10,034 nt of DNA from Synergistales bacterium (GTDB lineage Bacteria; Synergistota; Synergistia; Synergistales; 79-D21), in the NCBI GenBank assembly GCA_015657435.1, contig JADLKH010000004.1, positions 312,505 to 322,538 of the forward strand, read 5' to 3'. How positions within the stretch are numbered: the stretch's first letter is position 1; every line of letters starts with the position of its first letter. Under the pieces are notes generated by a model. It was not told the DNA's origin and ran no database searches. It was given only the letters and a program-made list of their open reading frames with translations. Below, in pieces: positions 1 to 7,028 of this stretch. The position numbers and the translations under genes are program-made.

Positions 1-1
1 G

Positions 2-1033
2 GGAACCTTCATGGCCCGCCTGAACCGCTTCGTGATCGAAGCCGAAGTCGGCGGAAAAACGGTCCATGCCCACCTGCCGAATCCCGGTCGCCTCTGGGAA
101 ATCCTCTTCCCCGGCACGGAACTGGCCCTGCTGCCCGCACCGGAGGGATCGAAGCTGCCCTACAAGACAGTGGCGGCCCGCCGGAACGGCCGATGGGTCT
201 GCCTCGACACGATCCGGACGAACGCCCTTGCCCGATACCTTCTCGATCGCGACGCCGTGCCGGACCTGAAGGGCTGGCGACCGGTCGCCAGCGAGGTTCC
301 CGTGGGAAACAGCCGATTTGATTTCCTGCTGGGACGAGGCGACGAGAGGCTTTTCCTGGAGGTCAAGTCCTGCACTCTCTTCCAGGGCCCCATGTCCATG
401 TTCCCCGACGCGGTCACGGAACGGGGGCGCCGCCACCTCCTCGAACTGGCGGCTCTCGGCGAAACCGGTTCCGCAGGAGCTGTCCTCGTGATTTCCCAGG
501 GTCCCGAAAGCCGCTTCTTCCTGCCCGACTACCACACGGACCCCGCCTTCGCGGAGGCGTTCCTCGAAACCCGCGGCCGGATCGGGATCCATGCCGTGTC
601 GGTGGGCTGGGACGAAGACCTGGCCCTTTACGACCGGGTCCGTCCGCTTGAAATTCCGTGGGAGATCCTCGAGAAAATCGATCCCGATTCGGGGGCGTGG
701 CTGGCGATCCTCGAAGGAGGCGGCGAAGCGAGAAAACAGCCCTTTTCCGTCCGTGTCGGGGTGGAGCGGTCGGGTCTTGGCCGCCGCATGCGGAGGCTCT
801 GCCGGGAGCAGTCCCCGCGGGTCGTGAAGGTCTTGCCCATCCGGGGCTACCGGGGCATGGCGTCCGATCTGGAAGAGGCGCTGAGCCGTTCGGCCGTTTC
901 GGTGGAGCCCGCTTCGGGATCCGGGTGCGGGAGAACGTTCGGTTATTCCCGCCATCCGCTGGATTGTCCCGCGTTTGTCGACGTTCTCCTCGATTTTCGG
1001 ATGGTTCTCCAGCCTTTCGGAATGGTGACATAA
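2..1033 (+). CDS. sfsA: SfsA-family protein with C-terminal extension, 5'-partial
   Basis: The first ATG is at 11, but the frame is open to the window edge (bases 2-10 read Gly-Thr-Phe). SfsA proteins carry residues ahead of the 'RLNRF' motif, so the true start is probably upstream. Counting from the ATG, residues 1-215 match SfsA: 'HLPNPGRLW' near 21-29, 'NSRFDFLL' at 100-107, 'FLEVKSCTL' at 115-123 and 'FPDAVTERGRRHL' at 131-143. D104, E117 and K119 form the PD-(D/E)XK-like nuclease core. SfsA was named for sugar fermentation stimulation; it binds nucleic acid and its physiological role is unsettled. Residues about 225-340 go beyond the usual SfsA length of about 230 and weakly resemble the DUF123/GIY-YIG-like domain fused to SfsA in some bacteria: a conserved-looking acidic 'DLEEAL' stretch and a final Gly-Tyr/Asp-Cys-Pro segment. 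The first domain is a firm call; the second is inference. I see no terminator after the stop. Confidence 0.85.
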   Translation, partial: GTFMARLNRFVIEAEVGGKTVHAHLPNPGRLWEILFPGTELALLPAPEGSKLPYKTVAARRNGRWVCLDTIRTNALARYLLDRDAVPDLKGWRPVASEVPVGNSRFDFLLGRGDERLFLEVKSCTLFQGPMSMFPDAVTERGRRHLLELAALGETGSAGAVLVISQGPESRFFLPDYHTDPAFAEAFLETRGRIGIHAVSVGWDEDLALYDRVRPLEIPWEILEKIDPDSGAWLAILEGGGEARKQPFSVRVGVERSGLGRRMRRLCREQSPRVVKVLPIRGYRGMASDLEEALSRSAVSVEPASGSGCGRTFGYSRHPLDCPAFVDVLLDFRMVLQPFGMVT

Positions 1034-1140
1034 AATAGCCTGGGCATCCGAACGCGCGCCCCGGGATTCCGATGTGCCGGGTCGTGTTGTCGAACCCTGC
1101 AATGAACGATCTTCCTCGATCATCTCATCGAAACGGGAAA

Positions 1141-1146
1141 GGGAGG
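1141..1146 (+). promoter_or_regulatory. Shine-Dalgarno site setting the oxidoreductase start
   Basis: GGGAGG lies 8 bases before the ATG at 1155. It decides between that codon and the in-frame ATG at 1074, which has no comparable site. Confidence 0.7.
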
Positions 1147-1154
1147 CAAAGAAG

Positions 1155-2315
1155 ATGGAAAAACAGATCGCAAGACTTTTCGAGCCGGTCGAAGCCGGAG
1201 GAATCCTGTTCCGCAACCGCCTGATGAGGTCCGCCACGTGGCTGGCGGGCTGCACGGAAGTTTCGGGCGAGGTGACCAAACTTCTTCTGTCGCGGTACGC
1301 GGAGCTGGCCGCCGGCGGTCTCGGGGGCGTCATCTCGGGTTACGCCAACGTTTCATCGGACGGACGGGCGCAGGTTCGCCAGATGAACATCGACACGGAC
1401 GAGCGGATCCCGGATGTGCAGAAACTGGCGGGCGCCGTCCAGCCGCTAGGGGCCCGCCTCATCCTGCAGATCGCCTACGGCGGAGCCGTCAGCAACCCTG
1501 CCGCCGTGAGACTGGGGAGCATCAAGGGGCCCTCGGCCATGGAGAAGGATCCGGTGTTCGGCAACCGTGTGGAAGTTCTGACCGAATCCGATATCGAGCG
1601 GATCATCCGGGATTTCGCCTCGGCCGCCCGACGCGCGAAGGAAGGCGGAGCCGACGGGGTCCAGCTCCACGGGGCCCACGGCTATCTGCTCATGCAGTTT
1701 TTGTCGGCCGTCTTCAACCGGCGCACGGACCGGTGGGGCGGCGATTTCGATTCCAGGTCGTCGATCCTCCTGGCGGTGCAGGAAGAGGTCAAATCCGCCG
1801 TGGGGCCGGATTTTCCGGTCTGGTGGAAACTGAGCGTCTCCGAGGAAAGGGACGGGGGCTACACGGCGGAAGACGGATCCCGCCTGGCGGAACGACTCGT
1901 CGCGGCGGGAGCGCACGGGATCGAAGTCTCCGGCGGGGCCCGCTACGTCGGCGTCGAGCGCACGAACTCGCGCCTGGGGACTCGCGCGGGCATCGACGAG
2001 GGGTACTTCGCGGCCCACGCGGCGATGGTGAAGGCCCGCGTCAGGAAGCGTGCGGCCGTCGCCCTCGTGGGCGGACTGAAGAGTCCCCACACGATCGCGC
2101 GGTTTCTCGAGGACGGGGTCGCCGACCTCTTTTCGCTTTGCCGGCCCCTGATCGCGGAGAGCGATCTCGTGAACCGGTGGGCCGAGGGGGATCTCCGCCC
2201 CGCAGAGTGCATCTCCTGCAACGCCTGCTTCAAGACGGTTTCGGACGGGCTGATTCATTGTCCCGTCATGAAGCAGCTCCATGAAGGGACCTGGGAACCG
2301 CTGCCCGAATGCTAG
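1155..2315 (+). CDS. OYE-family NADH:flavin oxidoreductase, single domain with C-terminal Cys cluster
   Basis: This 386-residue protein is an Old Yellow Enzyme-type FMN-dependent TIM barrel. I chose the ATG at 1155 because GGGAGG (1141-1146) sits 8 bases upstream and the barrel begins at once ('LFEPVEAGGILFRNRLMRSA', 8-27). An earlier in-frame ATG at 1074 would add 27 unrelated residues. Visible family motifs are 'QLHGAHGYLLMQFLS' (170-184, with the substrate-anion-binding His172 and His175), 'NRRTDRWGG' (188-196), and 'VGGL' plus 'SLCRPLIAESDL' (305-338), which form the FMN phosphate site and last helix. After the barrel come C352, C355, C358 and C369, a likely 4Fe-4S site as in the 2,4-dienoyl-CoA reductase/bile-acid reductase branch. 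The second FAD/NAD(P)H domain of those enzymes is absent, so electrons must come from a partner. Reduction of an activated C=C bond is the expected chemistry; the substrate is unknown. It is probably co-transcribed with the membrane protein gene 58 bases downstream. Confidence 0.9.
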   Translation: MEKQIARLFEPVEAGGILFRNRLMRSATWLAGCTEVSGEVTKLLLSRYAELAAGGLGGVISGYANVSSDGRAQVRQMNIDTDERIPDVQKLAGAVQPLGARLILQIAYGGAVSNPAAVRLGSIKGPSAMEKDPVFGNRVEVLTESDIERIIRDFASAARRAKEGGADGVQLHGAHGYLLMQFLSAVFNRRTDRWGGDFDSRSSILLAVQEEVKSAVGPDFPVWWKLSVSEERDGGYTAEDGSRLAERLVAAGAHGIEVSGGARYVGVERTNSRLGTRAGIDEGYFAAHAAMVKARVRKRAAVALVGGLKSPHTIARFLEDGVADLFSLCRPLIAESDLVNRWAEGDLRPAECISCNACFKTVSDGLIHCPVMKQLHEGTWEPLPEC

Positions 2316-2373
2316 AATGGACGGCGTGGTGCCCGGGGAGTGAAGCCCTCCGGGCGGAGAGGAGAGGAAGCCC

Positions 2374-2829
2374 TTGGTCTCGCATTTCTTCATCCCCCTG
2401 ATCAGCACGGCGTTTCTGTTCGCCATCGCCTATGTCCGGCTTCTCATGCCGGCAGTCAGGGCGGCGGGAGAGGCGTTCGGGCTGGAGGGGGAATCGTCCC
2501 GGACCCGTTTCGGGAAAGCGATCCAGCTGCTCTTCGTTGTGGCCGAAACCTACATCCAGGGCGGATGGTCCGCCTACTGCGCCACGGTCACCATCCTGGC
2601 GATGCACAATTACTCCGCCGGCCACCGGTGGGTCTTCTACCTTTTCGCCTTTGTCCTCTGCGAGGGGGTTCTGGGCTACATCGCGCGGCGGGAACCGGCC
2701 GAGCGCTTCCTGCTGACCCTGCGGTCGGTTCTCCCGATGGGGGCCTTCGTGGTTTTCATCATGCGGCCGCCGTTTTTGCTTTCCCTCTACGGCTGGCTGG
2801 CCCACGTGGTATCGAAGGGGGCTCTTTAG
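2374..2829 (+). CDS. Hypothetical polytopic membrane protein, TTG start
   Basis: I do not recognise this 151-residue protein. It starts at a TTG with GGAGAGGA (2361-2368) just upstream; no better ATG keeps the first hydrophobic segment. About four membrane segments can be seen: residues 4-26, 50-77 (less hydrophobic, may be partly amphipathic), 86-104 and 113-142. A soluble stretch at 28-48 is charged and glycine-rich. There is no signal-peptidase site, metal-binding cluster or known catalytic motif. Codon use matches its neighbours and the frame is uninterrupted, so it looks like a real gene. It follows the flavin oxidoreductase by 58 bases on the same strand and a strong terminator lies after it. 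The two genes are therefore probably one transcript, but I infer no functional link beyond that. Confidence 0.75.
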   Translation: MVSHFFIPLISTAFLFAIAYVRLLMPAVRAAGEAFGLEGESSRTRFGKAIQLLFVVAETYIQGGWSAYCATVTILAMHNYSAGHRWVFYLFAFVLCEGVLGYIARREPAERFLLTLRSVLPMGAFVVFIMRPPFLLSLYGWLAHVVSKGAL

Positions 2830-2848
2830 GAAAGGGAAAAACCCTGGG

Positions 2849-3772
2849 TTAAACGGTCTTTTCCGGGGCCGGTCCGCGTTCCAGCGGGCCGGCTCTTTTT
2901 TTCCCGAGGCTCAGAAGAAGGACGGAGACGATGATGAGGGCCCCTCCCCGGACCACCTCGGGAGAAGGCGCCTCGTCGAAGAGAATCCAGGCCCAGGCGG
3001 CCGCGAAGGCGATCTCGCTCATGGAGACGATGGAGGCCACGCTTCCGGGAATAAAGCGAAGGGAGGCCATGAGGAGGCCATAAACGCCCACCGTGCAGAC
3101 GACGGCCAGGATGGCCAGGTAAATCCAGCCGGCAGGGGAGGTTCGCAGGAGGGTTTCGGCCTCCCCGGAGGCGAGGGCCGTCCCGGCGACCGTCAAAAGT
3201 CCCCAGATGAAGGCCTGGAGGTAGGCCGTGAAAGGGTCTTTCCGGCCGACTCCGTATCGGCCGCTCAGGATGTAGCAGGCATACCCCATTCCGCCGGAAA
3301 TGGCGCAGAGGGTTCCGAAGAGGTCGGGGCGGTTTCCCCCGATGCCGCCGACCGCGATCCAGGTGCCGGCCAGGGCCAGCGCCAGGCAGCCTCCCTGGAG
3401 GGAAGTGACGGGTTCATTCCAGAAGACCCTTGCCGCGACCATGACCCAGAAGGGGGCCAGGTAGAAAAGCATCATCGCCAGGCCGACCGGGATCCGGAGG
3501 AAGGCGATGTTCGTGGCGACGTAAGTCACCCCGATCCCCACCGCCCCGTTCAGGACATGCCAGGGCAGTTCCCCGCGTTTCGGAACCAGGGCGTCCCTTC
3601 GCCGGACGGCGGCATAGAGGAGGATCAGGGACGTCGAGAGCAAAAGGCGCGCCGTGTTGATGGAAAGCGGCGTCAGTCCCTCGCGGAAGGCGAACCTCTC
3701 GACGGGGCCGGTCGCGCCGCCGAAAAGACCCACCAGCACCACGAGAAAAATACCGAGGAGAGGCCGGTTCAT
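2849..3772 (-). CDS. EamA/DMT-family permease
   Basis: This 307-residue, very hydrophobic protein fits the ten-helix drug/metabolite transporter fold made of two EamA repeats of about 140 residues. Repeat 1 covers about 5-142 and contains 'LFYLAPFWVMVAARVFWNE' (102-120), the family's Pro...Glu signature. Repeat 2 covers about 150-289 and has the matching 'PGSVASIVSMSEIAFAAAW' followed by 'DEAPS' (242-270). A short charged tail (290-307) is cytoplasmic and is encoded by the DNA that also forms the convergent terminator. The start ATG (3770-3772) is five bases past the regulator's stop, and GAGG of its Shine-Dalgarno site overlaps that TGA, pointing to translational coupling. DMT proteins export or import small metabolites such as amino acids. 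Linkage to the FCD regulator and amidohydrolase suggests it moves the substrate or product of that pathway; direction and ligand are unknown. Confidence 0.9.
   Translation of the reverse strand: MNRPLLGIFLVVLVGLFGGATGPVERFAFREGLTPLSINTARLLLSTSLILLYAAVRRRDALVPKRGELPWHVLNGAVGIGVTYVATNIAFLRIPVGLAMMLFYLAPFWVMVAARVFWNEPVTSLQGGCLALALAGTWIAVGGIGGNRPDLFGTLCAISGGMGYACYILSGRYGVGRKDPFTAYLQAFIWGLLTVAGTALASGEAETLLRTSPAGWIYLAILAVVCTVGVYGLLMASLRFIPGSVASIVSMSEIAFAAAWAWILFDEAPSPEVVRGGALIIVSVLLLSLGKKRAGPLERGPAPEKTV
2868..2902 (+). terminator. Rho-independent terminator ending the rightward unit
   Basis: A 10-bp stem (2868-2877 with 2884-2893, one G-U pair, otherwise fully GC) encloses a six-base loop. It is followed by TC and then seven T residues (2896-2902). 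The U-tract is on the plus strand only, so it serves the genes ending at 2829. The element lies inside the last codons of the convergent minus-strand transporter gene. Confidence 0.85.
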
Positions 3773-3777
3773 GATCC

Positions 3778-4452
3778 TCAGTTGTCGGTGTCCGGCGGTT
3801 CCAGGTTCCTTCGGGACAGGTCCTCCGTGGCCTGCAGGATATGGCGGTCCATCAGGCGGACCGCGCTTTCCGCATCGCGCGCCCGCAGAGCCTCCAGGAT
3901 CGCCCGGTGTTCTTCGAGGCTGGGGTTCGTGTCGAAATCGAAAAAGCTCTCGAAGAAAACCATGTAGACGAAGGTCCGGGCGAGATAGTTCTCGATCGTG
4001 TCCGCCAGGGCCAGGTTTCCGCTTGCCTCGGCGATGATCCGGTGGAAGGCGTTGTTGATCTCGATGTAGGCCTCCAGATCCCGAAGGGAGAAGACCTCGG
4101 TCTCCTCCTCGATCTTCTCCTCAAGGCGCGCCAGCTGGACTGCCGTGATCCGCTCGGACGCCCTCCGGATCGCCAGGCACTCCAGGACGTTCCGGACTTC
4201 GTAGGTGTCGAGCATTTCCTGACGGGTCGGCATCGCGATCCGTGCCCCGACATTGGGGATGAGGACGACGAGCCCTTCGTTGGCCAGCCGCCTGAGCGCT
4301 TCGCGGACCGGGGTTCGGCTCACCTCCAGCTGCTCCGCGATCAGGATCTCCGGAAGCCTCTGGCCGGGCTTGAGCTGCCTCGAGAAGATCATGTGCAAAA
4401 GCTTGCGGTAGACCGCTTCGGCGGATGTGGAATAGAGTTCCGGGTCTTTCAC
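3778..4452 (-). CDS. GntR-family transcriptional regulator, FadR/FCD subfamily
   Basis: This 224-residue protein has a winged helix-turn-helix at about 10-75, with 'LKPGQRLPEILIAEQLEVSR' (27-46), 'TPVREALRRLANEGLV' (47-62) and the wing 'NVGARIA' (67-73). A helical FCD ligand-binding domain fills about 80-212. Expected FCD metal-site residues include H137 ('NNAFH'), H182 ('EEH') and H204; the usual Asp four residues before the first His is Asn133. The start is GTG at 4450-4452 with a perfect AAGGAGG (minus strand, 4460-4466) seven bases upstream. FCD regulators usually repress neighbouring catabolic and transport genes and are released by a small carboxylate or amino-acid-like ligand. It is sandwiched between the amidohydrolase and the permease on the same strand, and the divergent spacer has a matching operator, so it is probably the local regulator of both arms. 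Confidence 0.93.
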   Translation of the reverse strand: MKDPELYSTSAEAVYRKLLHMIFSRQLKPGQRLPEILIAEQLEVSRTPVREALRRLANEGLVVLIPNVGARIAMPTRQEMLDTYEVRNVLECLAIRRASERITAVQLARLEEKIEEETEVFSLRDLEAYIEINNAFHRIIAEASGNLALADTIENYLARTFVYMVFFESFFDFDTNPSLEEHRAILEALRARDAESAVRLMDRHILQATEDLSRRNLEPPDTDN

Positions 4453-4459
4453 GGGGTTT

Positions 4460-4466
4460 CCTCCTT
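4460..4466 (-). promoter_or_regulatory. Shine-Dalgarno site for the GTG-started regulator
   Basis: On the minus strand the sequence reads AAGGAGG, seven bases before the GTG start at 4452. It fixes the regulator's start codon despite the absence of ATG. Confidence 0.8.
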
Positions 4467-4476
4467 ACAGCCGGTT

Positions 4477-4486
4477 TTGTATGCCG
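4477..4486. promoter_or_regulatory. Weak FadR-type operator candidate upstream of the regulator
   Basis: TTGTATGCCG matches the FadR-subfamily operator pattern TNGTM-KACNA with two mismatches, one half being intact. It lies 24 bases before the regulator's start codon, in the 67-base gap after the amidohydrolase gene. It could mediate autoregulation. A ten-base partly degenerate match may also be chance. Confidence 0.3.
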
Positions 4487-4519
4487 TCTTATCTTACCGT
4501 AACGAAGCGGGGAGTTTCC

Positions 4520-6094
4520 TCACGCCAGAAGCAGGCTTTCGGGAAGATCCCCGGTCCGGTCCCAGGTCAGGTGCCCTCCCGCGAAGGTTCCCACCACCAG
4601 GGTCTTGTGGAGTTCCTCGTTTGGGGTGAGGAACGGATCGCGGTCCAGGACGCAGAAATCGGCCGACATCCCCTTCGCGATCCGCCCGATCCGCTTGCCC
4701 TGGCCGACGACGCGCCAGGGGTTCACAGTGAAAAGCCGCAGGGCGGAGTCCAGGCTCATTCGCTCGTTTTCCTTCCAGGTTTGGCCGCTTCCGTCCGTCT
4801 TCCGGCGGTTGACCGCGGCGTCGACCGAGATCCAGAGGTTCGAGGTGTCGACGGGGCCGTCGCTCGATCCGGTCAGCACCAGGCCCAGTTTTTCGAGCGT
4901 GCTCCAGGCGTAGGCGCTGCTCTCCCGCTTCGGGCCCAGCCGTTGCGGGGCCATGTCCATGTCGCTCACGGCCTGAATCGGCTGGATGTCGCACGCGGGG
5001 CGGATGCGGGCCAGGCGCTCGAACTGGTCGGGGCGCGTGGCGATCACGTGGTTGAGGCGGAAGGGAAATTCCAGCGGGGTCTTTTTGCCGAGGAAGCTTT
5101 CGAAGGCGTCGAGAGCCTGGTCGATGGCCGCGTCTCCGATGGCGTGCACCTGGACCTGGATGCCCCGCCTGAAGGCCTCTTCGAGGAAGCCGCGGAACTT
5201 CGAATCCTCCAGGTTCTGCCGACCCCTCTGCCCGGGGGCGTCGGCATAGTCCTCGGTGAGGGCCGCACTGCGGCCTCCCAGCGAGCCGTCCAGGAAAACC
5301 TTGAATCCGCCGAACCGGATCCAGTCGTCGCCGTAGCCGCTTCTGACCTTGTAGTTCGGGAACGAGTCGTGGTAGGAGACGATCCGGATCGGCAGGGCGT
5401 TCCGCTCGAAAAGTTCCTGGTAGAGGGAGAGATCCTCCTCCAGCCCGTAGGTCGCCGCGCTGCAGGTGTGGACGCATGTGGTTCCCCAGGAGGACAGTTT
5501 CCTGCATGCCTCGAGCAGGGTTTCGGCCGACAGGGCCTTCCCCTCCGATTCGCGGATCATCGTGTCGGTCAGGGGCTGGACCTCGCTTTCCATAAAGACC
5601 CCGGACTCCCGGTCAAGCCCGGCCCGTTCCATCGCCCGGCTTCCGGCCACGTGGACATGGGCGCAGGTCCGGCGGAGAAGGACCGGGTTGGGAAGGCCCA
5701 GGGCATCCACGTCCGCCCGCCCGGGTTTTCGGGGCTCGGGCCATTTCGTCTCGTCGAATCCGGCCCCGTAGATCCAATCCTCCGGGGCGGTTTCCTCCGC
5801 CCTGGCCCGGATACGGCCAAGGGCCTCCTCCAGGGTGCGGCTTCCCTCGAGGCTGACCTCCCAGTTTTGCCTGGCCAGCCCCGCCATGTGGATGTGGGCG
5901 TCGGTAAAGCCCGGGACGATTCCTTCCCCCGCCAGGTCGACGCGGAAGGCGTCCCTGGCCCGCGGGTGGGCCATGACCTCTTCCCGCGAACCGACTGCCG
6001 CGAAACGGTTGCCCACGACCAGGAGACTCTCCGCGAAGGGTTGTGAAGGGTCTCCCGTCCAGATTCGACCGCCGGTGATCAAAATGGATTTCAT
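4520..6094 (-). CDS. YtcJ-like amidohydrolase (Amidohydro_3 family)
   Basis: This 524-residue metal-dependent hydrolase has no signal peptide and is likely cytoplasmic. It has the composite amidohydrolase layout: an N-terminal beta-sandwich piece (1-60, 'ITGGRIWTGD'), then 'GFTDAHIHMAG' (62-72) with metal ligands H67 and H69, 'FGGFKVFLDGSLGGR' (261-275, K265 possible carbamylated bridge), 'VHAIGDAAID' (316-325, H317), 'RLNHV' (346-350, H349), and 'SSDGPVD' (410-416, D412). The C-terminal 'KGMSADFCVLDRDPF' (474-488) is the family's closing sandwich strand. Length is typical. YtcJ-type proteins hydrolyse amide or cyclic C-N bonds of small molecules but are poorly characterised. The start ATG (6092-6094) has AGGGGG about nine bases upstream. 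It is the first gene of the leftward group and is divergent from the SDR operon across a spacer with a candidate operator. An N-acylated or cyclic amino-acid-like substrate is a guess from context. Confidence 0.92.
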   Translation of the reverse strand: MKSILITGGRIWTGDPSQPFAESLLVVGNRFAAVGSREEVMAHPRARDAFRVDLAGEGIVPGFTDAHIHMAGLARQNWEVSLEGSRTLEEALGRIRARAEETAPEDWIYGAGFDETKWPEPRKPGRADVDALGLPNPVLLRRTCAHVHVAGSRAMERAGLDRESGVFMESEVQPLTDTMIRESEGKALSAETLLEACRKLSSWGTTCVHTCSAATYGLEEDLSLYQELFERNALPIRIVSYHDSFPNYKVRSGYGDDWIRFGGFKVFLDGSLGGRSAALTEDYADAPGQRGRQNLEDSKFRGFLEEAFRRGIQVQVHAIGDAAIDQALDAFESFLGKKTPLEFPFRLNHVIATRPDQFERLARIRPACDIQPIQAVSDMDMAPQRLGPKRESSAYAWSTLEKLGLVLTGSSDGPVDTSNLWISVDAAVNRRKTDGSGQTWKENERMSLDSALRLFTVNPWRVVGQGKRIGRIAKGMSADFCVLDRDPFLTPNEELHKTLVVGTFAGGHLTWDRTGDLPESLLLA

Positions 6095-6118
6095 GACTCT
6101 CGCCCCCTTAAAGAATAC

Positions 6119-6130
6119 ATGGTATACTAT
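6119..6130. promoter_or_regulatory. Candidate FadR/FCD-type operator, ATGGTATACTAT
   Basis: The core TGGTATACTA (6120-6129) fits the FadR-subfamily operator pattern TNGTM-KACNA at every fixed position. The extended 14-mer from 6118 to 6131 is palindromic except for one symmetric mismatch pair. It overlaps a possible -10 box for the leftward amidohydrolase gene, 25 bases from that start codon. Binding by the GntR protein encoded at 3778-4452 is inferred from subfamily and proximity. Confidence 0.5.
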
Positions 6131-6194
6131 GAATCCAACACCATTCAGGCTAACCTCGCTCTTCGGTTCCTGTCAATGCGAAAATAGTGAATCT

Positions 6195-6206
6195 ATGGTA
6201 TCGCAT
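6195..6206. promoter_or_regulatory. Possible second operator half-site, ATGGTATCGCAT
   Basis: The first seven bases repeat those of the palindrome at 6119, giving ATGGTAT in both, but the right half differs and the dyad is broken. It overlaps a possible -10 box (6194-6199) for the rightward SDR operon. Centre-to-centre distance from the first site is 76 bases, close to seven helical turns, which would suit looping. This is weak evidence on its own. Confidence 0.3.
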
Positions 6207-6238
6207 GGATGAAAAAAGCACGATAAGGGGGGATTGGA

Positions 6239-6994
6239 ATGGCACGTTACGAGGAGTTGGCGGGCAAAAGAATTCTGGTGACGGGAGCGGCCAGCGGCAT
6301 CGGTCTGGCCACGGCAGCCCGTTTCGCGGCCGAGGGCTCGCGCGTGGCGATCCTTGACGTGAACCGGCCGGCTCTGGAAAAGGCCCTGACGGAGAATCCG
6401 GCTTTCGAGGGCGGTCTTTGCGCGGATGTCAGCGACCCGGAATCGGTTTGTGAAGCCTTCGCCGAGCTGGACGGGCTTTTCGGCGGGATCGACGTGCTGG
6501 TGGCCAACGCGGGCATCAGCGTCAGGTCCGATTTCGTGGACATCACGCCCGAGCAGTGGGACCGTGTCCTGGGCATCAACCTCAGGGGGATCTTCCTCTG
6601 CGCGAAGGAGGCGGCGCGACGGATGCTGGCGCAGAAAAGCGGCGTCATCCTCATGACGGCCTCTTCCAACGGCACCGAAGGTCACCGCTGGTATGCGGAC
6701 TATAACGCGTCGAAGGCGGGCGTCATCCTGCTGGCCAAGACCATGGCCCTGGAGCTGGCTCCCTTCGTGCGCGTGAACGCCGTCTGCCCGGGATATGTCC
6801 TGACGCCCATGCAGAAGGCCGAGTACACGCCGGAGCAGCTGGAGAGGGTCAACGAGGGCATCCCCATGAAACGTCACGCCGAACCGGAGGAGATCGGGGC
6901 GCTCTACGCCTTTTTGGCCTCGAGCGACGCGGCCTACATCACGGGAGCCGACATCCGCATCGACGGCGGCGAGACGGCGGGGCTCTATTCCTAG
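6239..6994 (+). CDS. Classical short-chain dehydrogenase/reductase (first of two)
   Basis: This 251-residue classical SDR has a Rossmann fold with 'TGAASGIG' (15-22), the structural 'NAG' (90-92), and a full Asn-Ser-Tyr-Lys catalytic set: N114 ('GINLRG'), S142, Y155 and K159 ('YNASK'). D40 at the end of the second beta strand ('AILD') favours NAD(H) over NADP(H). 'NAVCPGYVLTPM' (180-191) is the usual segment before the substrate loop. It probably oxidises or reduces a secondary alcohol/ketone; the substrate cannot be assigned. The ATG at 6239 has AAGGGGGGA a few bases upstream. It is the first gene of the rightward operon, 50 bases before a second SDR, and its neighbours suggest amino-acid or hydroxy-acid catabolism. 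Confidence 0.93.
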   Translation: MARYEELAGKRILVTGAASGIGLATAARFAAEGSRVAILDVNRPALEKALTENPAFEGGLCADVSDPESVCEAFAELDGLFGGIDVLVANAGISVRSDFVDITPEQWDRVLGINLRGIFLCAKEAARRMLAQKSGVILMTASSNGTEGHRWYADYNASKAGVILLAKTMALELAPFVRVNAVCPGYVLTPMQKAEYTPEQLERVNEGIPMKRHAEPEEIGALYAFLASSDAAYITGADIRIDGGETAGLYS

Positions 6995-7028
6995 ATTTCG
7001 ATCGTCAGGTTTGGAAAGCGTAGACAGA

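Larger units (their letters stand above)
6095..6238. promoter_or_regulatory. Divergent promoter/operator region
   Basis: This spacer separates the amidohydrolase (leftward) from the first SDR (rightward) and is clearly richer in A and T than the flanking genes. It must carry promoters in both directions. A weak rightward candidate is CTGTCA (6170-6175), an 18-base gap and TATGGT (6194-6199). A leftward candidate TAGTAT overlaps the palindrome near 6124-6129, with TTAGCC 18 bases upstream as a possible -35. The near-palindrome at 6119-6130 and a related sequence at 6195-6206 are described separately. Exact promoter boxes are uncertain; the regulatory role of the spacer follows from the gene layout. 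Confidence 0.6.

Noticed and set aside
1034..1154. Intergenic stretch before the oxidoreductase, checked for a promoter, terminator or small RNA
   Set aside because: I found only a weak 5-bp inverted repeat (TCGAT/ATCGA near 1116-1132) and no convincing promoter boxes or terminator.
2331..2356. Hairpin GCCCGG...CCGGGC between the oxidoreductase and membrane protein genes
   Set aside because: The stem is short, imperfect and lacks a T-tract, and it runs into the next gene's ribosome site. It is not a convincing terminator or riboswitch.
4481..6046. Long open frame (521 codons) on the plus strand opposite the amidohydrolase
   Set aside because: It is antisense to a well-supported family member, has low-complexity Gly/Arg/Val-rich composition and no ribosome site. 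It is an effect of GC-rich codon use.
6205..6250. Small frame starting ATG GAT GAA before the first SDR
   Set aside because: It has no ribosome site and runs out of frame into the SDR gene. It looks like chance.
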